NCBI RefSeq assembly: GCF_001748285.1
Contig: NZ_BDGT01000011.1
Span: forward strand, 51,377-115,376
Length of the DNA stretch: 64,000 nt
DNA from: Thermogemmatispora onikobensis
Lineage (GTDB): Bacteria; Chloroflexota; Ktedonobacteria; Ktedonobacterales; Ktedonobacteraceae
Direction of reading: 5' to 3'
Shown here: piece by piece, positions 24,144 through 33,304 of the stretch
Numbering within the stretch: position 1 is the stretch's first letter
Layout: each line of letters starts with the position of its first letter
Made by a program: the position numbers and the translations under genes
The notes under the pieces: model-generated
The model's database searches: none
What the model was told of the DNA's origin: nothing
Seen by the model: only the letters and a program-made list of their open reading frames with translations

Positions 24144-24884
24144 ACCAGACTCCCTCATAGCTGTTGTAATGGAGAGCGCTGCCCTTGCCAATCAGCCAGC
24201 TTCTCTTTGCTCTGGCTTACCCCCTTACTCGCTTTTCAGCCGCGCGCTCTCCGCTCCTCTTCTTCCTCCTACCATGATAATCGAAGGCCACGGCTCTTGA
24301 ATAGGGGCACGACGAGCAAGCAGGAAGCGCTCTCACCCCGCCTCGGGCGAGTGCTGATACTGCCGACCCGCAGGACGCGGACGAATCAGGCGATTGCTCC
24401 GTGCGCCTGCGCTTCTCGTCGCTACAGCTGTCTGGGCTGCGCCGCAAGCGCAGCAGTTGGTTGGTACACTTGACTATCTTACAGGGGCGGTGTATCATTA
24501 CTCCTGTGGAAGTAAGATAGTCAAATGTGCCAATTAATCTGGGAAGCGCCAGCTAGAGAAGCAACAACCTCGGAGACAGATCTGGCTGGCGGGGTGCCCT
24601 TCCTGCAAGCGATCGTTGCCATGATCTGAGGGCCAGCTGGGGGAACATGGCCCGAAGACTGCCTTTCCACCGTTGATCTGGTTCGTCCGCAGCGTTGCCG
24701 GAGCAGTTGCGGCTCCATCGTCGTGGCTGCGCGCAGCTCATGTAGCTCACGGCGCCCTCGCAGTGCTGTGCTGTCGCAGTACTTACTGTGGCTGCGCTCG
24801 GGGGAGATAGTGCAGCAGTCAGACGGCCTATCGACGAAGGACGTGGTTGCCGCTCCACGAACGAGAGATGAGGAGAACGCCACG
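24144..24884. other. Divergent regulatory region between iolB and GH92
   Basis: 741 bases without a convincing gene. It holds the long operator/promoter at 24470-24524 on the GH92 side, leaving a GH92 leader of nearly 390 bases. The iolB promoter must also be here but was not identified. Confidence 0.5.
24470..24524 (+). promoter_or_regulatory. 13-bp-arm operator flanking a promoter upstream of GH92
   Basis: TTGACTATCTTAC (24470-24482) and GTAAGATAGTCAA (24512-24524) are exact reverse complements 29 bases apart. An inner pair ACAGG/CCTGT (24481-24485, 24503-24507) strengthens the symmetry. The left arm contains TTGACT, and 17 bases later is TATCAT (24493-24498), so the promoter lies inside the repeat. 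This suggests a repressor that bridges both half-sites, possibly the downstream ROK protein. Confidence 0.6.
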
Positions 24885-27800
24885 ATGAGGTACGTCACGA
24901 GCGCAAGATTCTGGCTCTTTCCTATCATCATCTTGACCGTACTGCTAGTCATCCCATTGGCCGGTTTACCTGGGTCAGCGCTGGCGGTGCAGCGGGCGCC
25001 GACGCCGGTCCACGACACCAACCTGGCCGATCTGGTTGATCCTTTCACCGGCACGGGTATTCAACAGGGTGCACCCTTCGGCGGCGGGGACACCTTTCCC
25101 GGGGCCGACCTCCCCTTTGGCATGGTGCAATGGAGTCCCGACACCGTCAGCTACGTGCCCGGCGGCTACTGGTACAACGATAATCGCCTGCGCGGCTTCA
25201 GCCTGACCCATCTCAGCGGTGCCGGCTGTAGCGTCTATGGAGACATTCCCTTCCTGCCCTACCTCGGCACGGTCAGCGACTCGCCGGCGGCGGACCCCAT
25301 GCGCTACGTTGCTCCCTTCTCCCACAGCAACGAGCAAGCCAGCGCCGGCTACTATGCCGTCACCCTTGACAGCGGCGTCAAAGTGGAGTTGAGCGTCACC
25401 CAGCGCAGCGGCATTGGGCGCTTCACCTATCCGCGCGGGCAGACCGCGACCATGCTCGTCAATGTCTCTGGCTCCGCCAACGGGGCCTTTGACGCTGAGG
25501 TGACCATCGATCCGGCGAGCCACAGCATCTCGGGCTGGGTCAGCAGCGGCCATTTCTGCGGGGCCAGCGATGTCTACCGCCTCTACTTCTGGGCCAGCTT
25601 TAGCCAGCCCTTCGCCAGTATCGGCACCTGGCATAACAACGCTGTCAGCACCGGCAGCCGCAGCGCGCGTGGTGGCAGTCAGGTGCCCTCTCAGGTCAGC
25701 GCGGTCCAGGCGGCCCAGGCCCAGCTTGCCCGTGGGGCCCGGCCTTCGCCCGCCCTGGTGCAGGCGGCCCGTCAGCACCCAGATGTCACCGTCTCCGGTC
25801 CCGGCTCGGGGGCCTTTGTCACCTTCGACACAGCGCGCGACAACGTCGTCATCGTCCGTGTCGGCCTCTCCTTCGTCAGCGGCGACAATGCTCGCCTCAA
25901 TGTCGACAGCGAGGACCCCGATGGCAACTTCGACCAGGTGCGCCAGCAGGCTCAGGCAACCTGGAATCGCTGGCTAGGCGAGGTTCAGGTCAGCGGCGGT
26001 ACCTCTACCCAGCTCACCACCTTCTACACTGCTCTCTACCATGTCCTGCTGCAGCCCAACGTCTTTTCGGATGTCAACGGGCAGTACATCGGCTTCGACG
26101 GCCAGGTTCACACGCTGCCGCGCGGCCACGCTTTCTATGCCAACTACTCGGGCTGGGACATCTACCGCTCGGAGATCCAGCTCCTGGCCCTGCTGGCGCC
26201 CCAGGAGACCAGCGATATCATTCAGTCAATGGTCCTGGCCTACCAGCAGAGCGGCCAGTTGCCCAAATGGAGTCTGGCCAACGGCGAAACCTATGTCATG
26301 GTCGGTGATCCGGCTGATCCGATCATCGCCGGTGCCTACGCCTTCGGCGCCCACGACTTCGATACGCAGGCTGCTCTGGCGGCGATGATCCAGGAGGCGA
26401 CGCAGCCGAACGGCATTCGGCCTGGTCTGCGCTACCTGGACGAGCTGGGCTACTTGCCCCAGGACGGCGGCTATGGTTGCTGTAGCTTCTATGGGCCGGC
26501 GGCCACGCAGCTCGAGTACGACAGCGCCGATTTTGCTGTTGGGGCCTTGGCCCAGGCCCTGGGCGACCAGGCTGATGGACAGAAGTTCATGGCCCGCGCC
26601 CAGGACTGGGAGAACCTGCTCAATCCCGCCGATGGCTACCTGGAGCCGCGCAATGCCGATGGCTCTTTCCCCTCTGCTTACAATCCGGCCAGTCAAGCGG
26701 GCTGGGTCGAGGGCAACGGGGCGCAGTATAACTGGATGGTGCCTTTCAACCTGCGCGGCCTCTTCGACGCCCTCGGCGGCAACGCCAAAGTACTGCCACG
26801 GCTGGACACCTTTTTCTCCCAGCTCAACGCTGGACCGGACCAGCCCTACGCTTTTCTGGGCAATGAGCCGACGCTTGAAACGCCCTGGGAGTACGACTAC
26901 GCCGGCGCTCCCTACAAGACCCAGCAGGTGGTGCGCCAGGTGGTCAATACGCTCTACGCGCCCGGACCGGGCGGCCTGGCCGGCAACGACGATCTCGGAG
27001 AAATGTCCTCCTGGTACGTCTTTGCAGCCCTGGGCTTCTTTCCCATCGTGCCCGGCACCGCCGACCTGGTCCTGGCCAGTCCTCTCTTCCCGAGCATCAA
27101 AGTGACGCGCCCGAGTGGCCAGGTCATCCAGATCAACGCGCCCCAGGCCGCCGAGAACGTGCCCTACGTGCAGAGCCTGCGTGTCAACGGCCAGAGCACG
27201 ACGCGCCCCTGGCTGCCGCCCTCCTTCATTGCCCAGGGGGGCACCCTCGACTTTGTGCTGGACACGGCGCCTGATACCACCTGGGGCAGCGACCCCGCCG
27301 ATGCCCCTCCTTCTTACGCTACTGGCCAGATGGCGGCCCGTATCAGCTTCTCGCCTGCGCGCGCCAGTCTCGCCCCCGGCGCCAGCACCCAGGTCAGTCT
27401 GATCGCTCGCGACCTGCTCGGCAACACGCAGAGTGTCAACTGGAGCGCTCACCCCTCTGCCGGCCTGAGCGTCTCGCCAACCAGCGGCAGTTTCAGCGTG
27501 CCGGCCTATGGCTCCGCCAGCCAGACGCTGACTATCAGCGCCGTGGCGGATCAGCCAGAGGGATATGGAACTGTGACCGTTCAAGTGCAGACCGCCAATG
27601 GCTCCGCGCTGCCCACTGTCACCTTGCCGGTGCTGGTCGCCCCCACGGGCAGCCTGCTGCCGCTTGTTAACAACATTGGCATCTCCGACGATCATACGCC
27701 GACCATCGCCGATTTCGATGGCTCGCATTTTAGCTACTCGGCCCAGCTTCTGGCCGGCCTGGGTTACAAGCCCGGCGCCACTGTCACGGTCAATGGCGTC

Positions 27801-28220
27801 AGTTATACCTGGCCCAACGTCCCGGTTGAAATGCAGGATAATGTCCAGTGCTCCGGCCAGACTCTCCAGGTCGCGCCCAAACCCGGTGCAACCCGGCTGA
27901 CCTTCCTGGGCAGCGCTACCAATGGTCCATCGGTCGGTACGGTGACCATTACCTACACCGATGGGAGTACCCAGACGGCCCAGCTCGGCTTCAGCGATTG
28001 GACGCTCAACGCTGGTGCCAGCTCGCCCGCCTACGGCAATGTGGTGGCCGCCCAGATGCCCTATCGCAATAGCGGCTCGGGTACGCCCCAGGAAATCGAG
28101 ACCTACCTCTTCGCCAGCGCCCCGATCAGTCTGGAGGCCGGCAAGACCGTGGCCAGCATTACTCTACCGGCGACGGTGAGTCAGGGCCACTTGCATCTCT
28201 TTGCTTATGCTCTGAGCTAA
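24885..28220 (+). CDS. Secreted GH92 alpha-mannosidase with C-terminal accessory domains
   Basis: 1111 residues. A Sec signal peptide occupies 1-34 (FPIIILTVLLVIPLAGLPGSALA). The GH92 region follows at about 45-790: DPFTGTGIQQGAPFGGGDTFPGADLPFGMVQWSPD, NYSGWDIYRSEIQLLALL near 422, and DDLGEMSSWYVFAALGFFPIVPG near 702-725, which is the DDxGxMSxW catalytic segment. GH92 enzymes are Ca-dependent, inverting exo-alpha-mannosidases. After about 810 come an Ig-like region and a beta-rich domain (QMPYRNSGSGTPQEIETYLFASAPISL) resembling galactose-binding/NEW3-type modules. The start is MRYVTSARF with GAGGAG upstream. It probably trims alpha-mannans outside the cell, feeding the sugar importer at 30.6 kb. 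Confidence 0.9.
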   Translation: MRYVTSARFWLFPIIILTVLLVIPLAGLPGSALAVQRAPTPVHDTNLADLVDPFTGTGIQQGAPFGGGDTFPGADLPFGMVQWSPDTVSYVPGGYWYNDNRLRGFSLTHLSGAGCSVYGDIPFLPYLGTVSDSPAADPMRYVAPFSHSNEQASAGYYAVTLDSGVKVELSVTQRSGIGRFTYPRGQTATMLVNVSGSANGAFDAEVTIDPASHSISGWVSSGHFCGASDVYRLYFWASFSQPFASIGTWHNNAVSTGSRSARGGSQVPSQVSAVQAAQAQLARGARPSPALVQAARQHPDVTVSGPGSGAFVTFDTARDNVVIVRVGLSFVSGDNARLNVDSEDPDGNFDQVRQQAQATWNRWLGEVQVSGGTSTQLTTFYTALYHVLLQPNVFSDVNGQYIGFDGQVHTLPRGHAFYANYSGWDIYRSEIQLLALLAPQETSDIIQSMVLAYQQSGQLPKWSLANGETYVMVGDPADPIIAGAYAFGAHDFDTQAALAAMIQEATQPNGIRPGLRYLDELGYLPQDGGYGCCSFYGPAATQLEYDSADFAVGALAQALGDQADGQKFMARAQDWENLLNPADGYLEPRNADGSFPSAYNPASQAGWVEGNGAQYNWMVPFNLRGLFDALGGNAKVLPRLDTFFSQLNAGPDQPYAFLGNEPTLETPWEYDYAGAPYKTQQVVRQVVNTLYAPGPGGLAGNDDLGEMSSWYVFAALGFFPIVPGTADLVLASPLFPSIKVTRPSGQVIQINAPQAAENVPYVQSLRVNGQSTTRPWLPPSFIAQGGTLDFVLDTAPDTTWGSDPADAPPSYATGQMAARISFSPARASLAPGASTQVSLIARDLLGNTQSVNWSAHPSAGLSVSPTSGSFSVPAYGSASQTLTISAVADQPEGYGTVTVQVQTANGSALPTVTLPVLVAPTGSLLPLVNNIGISDDHTPTIADFDGSHFSYSAQLLAGLGYKPGATVTVNGVSYTWPNVPVEMQDNVQCSGQTLQVAPKPGATRLTFLGSATNGPSVGTVTITYTDGSTQTAQLGFSDWTLNAGASSPAYGNVVAAQMPYRNSGSGTPQEIETYLFASAPISLEAGKTVASITLPATVSQGHLHLFAYALS

Positions 28221-28247
28221 GACCGATCTCTGTCAGCTCGATGCCGG

Positions 28248-28286
28248 GGAGGGCGCTGGTCACCTTGGGGGCAGCCAGCGCCCTCC
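28248..28286 (+). terminator. 12-bp hairpin after GH92
   Basis: GGAGGGCGCTGG (28248-28259) pairs perfectly with CCAGCGCCCTCC (28275-28286), loop 15 bases, 28 bases after the GH92 stop. There is no real U-tract (tcgcctgctcttctcc), so termination is probable but not certain. Confidence 0.5.
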
Positions 28287-28309
28287 TCGCCTGCTCTTCT
28301 CCTGCTTAG

Positions 28310-28353
28310 CTTAGTTGCGACGCTTGACAAACTAAGATGGCAGATGCTACAAT
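28310..28353 (+). promoter_or_regulatory. Promoter TTGACA-N18-TACAAT with inverted repeat, ROK gene
   Basis: TTGACA 28324-28329 and TACAAT 28348-28353 form a strong promoter. CTTAGTT (28310-28316) and AACTAAG (28330-28336) are inverted around the -35 box. The sequence CTAAGATGG just downstream resembles the GTAAGATAG half-site in the GH92 operator. Confidence 0.6.
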
Positions 28354-28457
28354 CCCCACCATCAGTGCGTGGAACGTTGTTTCTTCCGCGCTGCGGGCTG
28401 CCAGTGGTAGAAGCGGGCGAGCGGGGGAACAAGGGTAAGGAAGGTGCCGATAAGGCT

Positions 28458-29804
28458 GTGGAGCAAACTCTTCATTCTCTGTTAGCTGATATGCGTGCGC
28501 GGGAGGGGCGCGCGGAGGAGATGGTCAGCGCCTCGGCGCTGAGGGGGGCTGATCTGCATCGCATTCGTCAATTCAATCGTCTGCTGGTGCTCAACTATAT
28601 TCGCGAGCATGGGCCGCTGGCGCGCGTCATGTTGGCCCAGCGTCTTGGGCTGTCGCGCACGACCGTGAGCAGCATCGTCGATGCTCTGCTGCGTGAGGGG
28701 CTGGTGCGCGAGGGGCATCTGCTGGATGCCACGCCGCGTGGTGGCCGGCGCGCCATTCTGGTGCATTTTAACACGGACGCGGGGCGCATCCTTGGCCTCG
28801 ACGTGGGCCGGACCCATGTGAAGATGATCCTGACCAACCTGGCACCGGAGATTGTGGCGCAGCGCGCGCTGCCTTTCGATACCGGGCGCGGGCCGGAGGA
28901 GTGTCTGAGGCTGCTGGTGGCCGAGGTGCGGCGTTTCCTTGAAGAGCAGGGGGTTGGCTGGCAGGAGCTGCTTGGCATCGGGCTGGGTATTCCGGGGCCG
29001 CTCTCGCCGGACCTGCACCGCCTCAGCTCGCCGCCCCATATGCCCGGCTGGGAGAACCTTGATCTCTGGCAGCGGTTGCAGGCTGAGTTTCCCTGTCCCC
29101 TCTATATCGATAATGATGCCAACATGGGGGCGCTCGGCGAGAGCCGCTGTGGTGCCGGGCGTGGTGTGGGCCAGATGGCCTATATCAAGGTAGGCACTGG
29201 CATCGGCGGCGGCCTGATCATCGATGGGCGCATCTATCGTGGCCATACTGGCAGCGCTGGCGAGCTGGGCCACCTGAGTATCGACGAGAATGGTCCGCCT
29301 TGCGTCTGTGGCAATCGCGGCTGCCTGGAGACGCTGGCGGGAGCGCGGGCGATCGTTGCCGATGCCTGCCGTGGGGAGTCGCTGCGGCGCAAGCTGGAGG
29401 GAGCAGGCCAGGATGCGACCTTCCCTGAGCCAGCACTGGCAGCGCGCGCGGCGGATGGAACGGTCGATATTGCCGATGTGATCGAGGCCGCCCGCCAGGG
29501 GGATGCTGCCAGCATGGCCGCCATTGAGCGCGCCGGCGAGCGGCTCGGGCTGGCCCTGGCCGGTCTGGTGAACCTGCTCAATCCCGCAGCCATTGTGCTG
29601 GATGGTGGGGTGGCGCGTGCCGGTGAGCTGTTGCTGACGCCGCTGCGTCGCGTCGCGGCGACGGTCAGTCTGCCCGCGGCCTGGAAAGGCACGCAGATTC
29701 TGCCCAGCGCTCTGGAGGGCAATGCCATTGCCCTCGGCTCCGTTCTGACTGTGCTGGATGCCGCCTTCTCGCTCCCCGCTTCAGCCTTCCTTGCTGCGCC
29801 CTGA
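28458..29804 (+). CDS. ROK-family transcriptional regulator
   Basis: About 448 residues. The N-terminal winged helix (ADLHRIRQFNRLLVLNYIREHGPLARVMLAQRLGLSRTTVSSIVDALLREGLV) is followed by the ROK sugar-kinase-like domain: ILGLDVGRTHVKMILTNL, the IDNDANMGALGE and GTGIGGGLIIDGRIYRGHTGSAGELGH segments with the zinc-site His, and CVCGNRGCLETLAG (C-x-C-x4-C zinc motif). Such proteins (NagC/XylR-like) repress sugar genes and respond to a sugar. The start is uncertain: the promoter at 28324-28353 rules out the upstream ATG inside it; GTG 28458 (AAGGAAGG 13 bases before) or ATG 28521 are the candidates. It probably regulates GH92 and the importer. Confidence 0.9.
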   Translation: MEQTLHSLLADMRAREGRAEEMVSASALRGADLHRIRQFNRLLVLNYIREHGPLARVMLAQRLGLSRTTVSSIVDALLREGLVREGHLLDATPRGGRRAILVHFNTDAGRILGLDVGRTHVKMILTNLAPEIVAQRALPFDTGRGPEECLRLLVAEVRRFLEEQGVGWQELLGIGLGIPGPLSPDLHRLSSPPHMPGWENLDLWQRLQAEFPCPLYIDNDANMGALGESRCGAGRGVGQMAYIKVGTGIGGGLIIDGRIYRGHTGSAGELGHLSIDENGPPCVCGNRGCLETLAGARAIVADACRGESLRRKLEGAGQDATFPEPALAARAADGTVDIADVIEAARQGDAASMAAIERAGERLGLALAGLVNLLNPAAIVLDGGVARAGELLLTPLRRVAATVSLPAAWKGTQILPSALEGNAIALGSVLTVLDAAFSLPASAFLAAP

Positions 29805-30574
29805 TGGGCGGGGCTGAACACTCCTGAGATCGAGCCTCAGATGCCTGGTGTGCCAGCCGCTGATCTGAATGACAGACACATGGAGAACGATCGACAGATA
29901 CGCTGATCTTTTGAAGAAGATGCACCCTATTAGAAAAGTACAAGCTTGCTGAGACTGGTTATGACGGCGTGACGGGCAAATACTCTGGACAACTGGAGCC
30001 GGGTATGGTATCCTCATTCTCGTGAAGAGAAGGGAACAAGGGGAGATGCAGGACATATTCAGGTTTTAGCGCTCTTGAGCAGTGGGTAGGGGAGGCAGAG
30101 CAGGCTCCCTGTTTCACCTTCTGTGACCGGGGAGAAGCGCCCTTCGCCGCTGGTCGTTGTTGCCTGTCCCTGTCGAATGGCTGGTTGAGACAGCGCCTTT
30201 GAGCTTGAGTAGAACCTTGCTTGTTGTTGTGGTTGTGGTTGGCTGTGCCTCCCCTCTCCTTCTATTCCTTCGTCGCCAGCTCGTCGCAGCAAGAGCCGAT
30301 CCTCGCATCGTGGGAGTCTGGCAAGAGGGGGCTTTACGGCTGCGATCTGGGGTGGTCGAGTCAGTCGATCTTTCCTTGCCCGCTCGTGGCTCAGCAGGGA
30401 GCGCGCTTCGCTCTGAGCGCGGCGAGTGAGGAGAGGCCGCGGCGCGTCAGCCCGGTCCAATGCGAACGAGCGGCAGGCAGTACAGACCTGGTCTCCAACT
30501 GACGCCGACAGCGTAGCGACGGGGCTTCTCTGTGGTCGCACTCTACTCCTGCAGCACGAGGAGGTCGGTGAGTG
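29805..30574. other. 770-base region upstream of the sugar importer
   Basis: No convincing gene. A weak promoter TGGACA-N17-TATCCT (29986-30014) lies far upstream. A tiny frame, ATG 30044 to TAG (MQDIFRF), has an AAGGGGAG site and could be a leader peptide. A T/G-rich low-complexity stretch (TTGTTGTTGTGGTTGTGG) lies near 30219-30240. The long leader suggests regulation. Confidence 0.35.
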
Positions 30575-31981
30575 ATGAACATCTATGATCGGCGTGCACG
30601 GAAGGAGTTAGACCAGCTGGTTGAGGAGTATCTGACTACCAGCACCATCAATCGGCGCCAATTTCTGCAACGGGCGACAGCGGCGGGGCTGAGCCTGGGC
30701 GCGGCGACGGCGCTTCTGGCGGCCTGCGGTGGCACGAACACGGGCACCTTGAACACAAGCAGCGGCAATGTGCCCAGGGTCAGCTCGATCGATGTCCTCA
30801 CTCAGCTCAGTGGCGCCGAGCTGGCGGCCTTCAATGCCATCAACACGGCCTTCACCCAGAAAACGGGCATCAAGGTCAATGTAGAGCCGACCAGCGATCT
30901 GCGAGCCGTGCTCAGCACGCGCGTGCGTGGCAACAATCCCCCCGATGTGGCTGGTATGTCGAGCGTCCCTGAGTTCCAGCAGTACGCGGCTCAGGGTAAG
31001 CTGCTCCAGCTCGACAGGTTTTTCAATATGGGCCAGATGGAGCAGCAGTACGCGCGCATCTGGCTCGATGTCTCTTCCTATAATGGGCACCTCTACGCGG
31101 TCATCCCGCGTGTCAACACCAAGAGCACGGTCTGGTACAACCCGAAGCAGTTCAAGGCCAATGGGTACACGCCGCCTAAGACCTGGGATGAGATGATCGC
31201 CCTCTCGAACAGGATCGCCAGCAGCGGCAGGTATCCCTGGTCGCTGGGGGTGGAAGGTGGTTCTTCCACTGGCTGGCCGGCGGCGGACTGGGTGGACCAG
31301 ATCTATCTGAGCCTCAATGGCCCCGAGTTGTCGCAACAGTGGGTCAATCATAAGATCCCCTGGACTCATCCAAGCGTCAAGCAGGCGTTCCAGCTTTTTG
31401 GTGAGATCGTCAACGGTAAGCACTATATCAGCGGGGCGCCGCAGTCGGTTCTGGCCACCAATTTCCAGGATGCCGCCTATCTGCCTTTTGAGAGTCCGCC
31501 GAAGGCCTATATGTACTTCCTCGGCGATTTCACGGCGAGCTTCCTCAAGACCCAGTTCCCCGGCATCCAGCCGGGCGTCGATTTCGACTTTTTCCCGTTC
31601 CCGACGATCAATCCTCAGTATGCGAACTCGGTGACAGGGATTGTCAATATCCTGTCGGCCTTCCGCGATAATGATGGGACGCGCCAGTATATGGAGTTTC
31701 TGGCCTCGCCTGAAGGCCAGAGCATCTGGCCGAAGCAGGGGGGCGCGGTCTCGGTGAATAAGCAGGTCCCCCTTAGCGTCTATCCTGACCCGGTCTCGCG
31801 CCGCACTGCCGAGCTGCTGCTCAACGCGAAGTACTTCAGCGTGGGCCAGGACGACCTGCTGCCTTCGTCGATGGAGCAGGAGTATTGGAAGGGGCTGCTG
31901 TCCTATATTCAGAATCCTTCGCAGCTCGATAGCATCCTTCGCTCGCTAGAGGATGCTGCGACACGTCTCTATCCTTCTTGA
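30575..31981 (+). CDS. Sugar ABC transporter substrate-binding lipoprotein (Tat-type signal)
   Basis: 468 residues. The N-terminus carries a twin-arginine motif (NRRQFLQRATAAGLSLGAATALLAACGG) ending in a lipobox (LAAC), so it is likely exported folded and lipidated. The mature part is an extracellular solute-binding protein family 1 fold: FNAINTAFTQKTGIKVNVEP, VRGNNPPDVAGMSSVPEFQQYAAQGKLLQLDRFF, YNPKQFKANGYTPPKTWDEMIALSNRI. These bind mono- or oligosaccharides. GAGGAGG lies 10 bases before the ATG; a GTG three bases upstream is an alternative. The two permease genes follow after a 399-base gap. Probably controlled by the ROK regulator upstream. Confidence 0.92.
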   Translation: MNIYDRRARKELDQLVEEYLTTSTINRRQFLQRATAAGLSLGAATALLAACGGTNTGTLNTSSGNVPRVSSIDVLTQLSGAELAAFNAINTAFTQKTGIKVNVEPTSDLRAVLSTRVRGNNPPDVAGMSSVPEFQQYAAQGKLLQLDRFFNMGQMEQQYARIWLDVSSYNGHLYAVIPRVNTKSTVWYNPKQFKANGYTPPKTWDEMIALSNRIASSGRYPWSLGVEGGSSTGWPAADWVDQIYLSLNGPELSQQWVNHKIPWTHPSVKQAFQLFGEIVNGKHYISGAPQSVLATNFQDAAYLPFESPPKAYMYFLGDFTASFLKTQFPGIQPGVDFDFFPFPTINPQYANSVTGIVNILSAFRDNDGTRQYMEFLASPEGQSIWPKQGGAVSVNKQVPLSVYPDPVSRRTAELLLNAKYFSVGQDDLLPSSMEQEYWKGLLSYIQNPSQLDSILRSLEDAATRLYPS

Positions 31982-32380
31982 ATGCGCGGAGCGTCTGGGG
32001 GCAGACCTGCGAGAGAGGGAAGCCGGGCATGGCTGATGAAGGTTGCTTGAAGGAAGCCGGGCAGCGCTGAGGGAGAAGGAGTAGAAAAAGAGAGGGATCG
32101 CTTCCTGCACCACCACTGCATGGGGCCGGTCCCTCTCGCCATTGTTGGCTCTGGCGGCTTCGCTCGCTATGACTCGCTCTGACCCGGTCGGGCGTCTCCT
32201 TCTCGGAGCAGGGGGAGAGCGGGGGGGATAAGGGTGGGAAGGAGGGCCAATTGCATGGGAAAGCCAGGTCCACGGTCCGACTGGGTTGGGTCACTGCACT
32301 TGCTTGCTTGCTTGGTTAGTTGCCTTGTTGTCAGGCTTTGTGAGCTTAGCAGCCTGGGACGAAGGGAGTGAGTGACTGCT
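31982..32380 (+). promoter_or_regulatory. 399-base gap with intercistronic hairpin after binding protein
   Basis: GAGAGGGA (32090-32097) and TCCCTCTC (32130-32137) form an 8-base stem, comparable in position to the hairpin after the Liv binding protein. A CTTG tandem run (about 32300-32315) lies nearer the permease start. No gene is visible. The space may hold a secondary promoter for the permeases. Confidence 0.4.
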
Positions 32381-33304
32381 ATGGATCTCTCTGTTGAGAA
32401 GGCTGTTCCCGTTGCGCTGCGCCCGCGCCGGCGCCGGCTGCGCCTACCGGTAGAGGCGTGGGCCTGGGTGGCCCCAGCGATCTTGTTGTTGCTGCTCTTT
32501 TTTGTCTATCCCTTCATCAACACCGTTCAGCTCAGCTTCGAGGATGCCGATTCGACGCGCTTTGTGGGCCTCAAAAACTACCAGGCGATCTTTACCGATC
32601 CTGAGATGCTGGCTGTGCTCAAGAATAACCTGCTCTGGTTGCTCTTTGGCACCCTCTTGACGGTGGGGCTGGGCCTGGTCATTGCGGTTCTGGTGGATCG
32701 GGTCAAGGTCGAGGGCCTGGTCAAATCGGCGCTCTTTATTCCGATGGCCATCTCGATGGTGAGCGCCAGCATCATCTGGCGCCTGGTCTACCTCTATCGC
32801 GCCCCTGATCAGACGCAAATCGGTCTGCTGAACGCCATCCTGGCGCTCTTTAAGCTGCCCCCGCAGCCGTGGCTGGTCAATACGAGCGTCAACACTTTTG
32901 CCTTGATCGCTGTCTATGTGTGGATGTGGACCGGCTTCTGCGTGGTGGTCTTTTCGGCGGCGCTCAAGGGGCTGCCCGATGAGATCATCGAGGCGGCGCT
33001 CATCGATGGGGCCAATCGCTGGGTCCTCTTCTGGCGGGTGATTGTGCCGATGATTAGTCCGACCATCGCTGTGGTGACGACCACCATGATCATCAACATT
33101 TTAAAGACGTTCGATATTGTCTACGTGATGACAGGGGGCAATTACAACACCGATGTGGTGGCCGTCGAGTTTTATCGCCAGCTCTTTACTTTCGGCAATT
33201 ATGGCCTGGCCAGCGCGCTGGCGGTCTTGCTGACGCTGGCGATTATGCCGGTGATGTACCTCAATATTCGCCGTATTCGGCTGGAGGAAGGAGGCCAGGC
33301 ATGA
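32381..33304 (+). CDS. Sugar ABC permease, MalF/UgpA-like
   Basis: 307 residues, six membrane segments beginning AWVAPAILLLLLFFVYPFINTVQLSF. The EAA coupling loop is EAALIDGANRWVLFWRVIVPMISPTI, which docks onto the ATPase. The ATG at 32381 has GGGAG about 12 bases upstream; a GTG nine bases earlier is less likely. It overlaps the next permease by four bases (ATGA). No ATPase gene is present in the cluster, so a shared MsmX/MsiK-type ATPase encoded elsewhere is expected. Confidence 0.93.
   Translation: MDLSVEKAVPVALRPRRRRLRLPVEAWAWVAPAILLLLLFFVYPFINTVQLSFEDADSTRFVGLKNYQAIFTDPEMLAVLKNNLLWLLFGTLLTVGLGLVIAVLVDRVKVEGLVKSALFIPMAISMVSASIIWRLVYLYRAPDQTQIGLLNAILALFKLPPQPWLVNTSVNTFALIAVYVWMWTGFCVVVFSAALKGLPDEIIEAALIDGANRWVLFWRVIVPMISPTIAVVTTTMIINILKTFDIVYVMTGGNYNTDVVAVEFYRQLFTFGNYGLASALAVLLTLAIMPVMYLNIRRIRLEEGGQA

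Noticed and set aside
26226..27728. 500-residue open frame on the minus strand
   Set aside because: It lies wholly antisense to the GH92 gene, has no recognisable motif, and reflects GC-rich third positions of the real gene.
30059..30541. 160-residue minus-strand gene upstream of the sugar importer
   Set aside because: Low-complexity content (Thr and Gln runs), no start signal, and it occupies the importer's likely leader.
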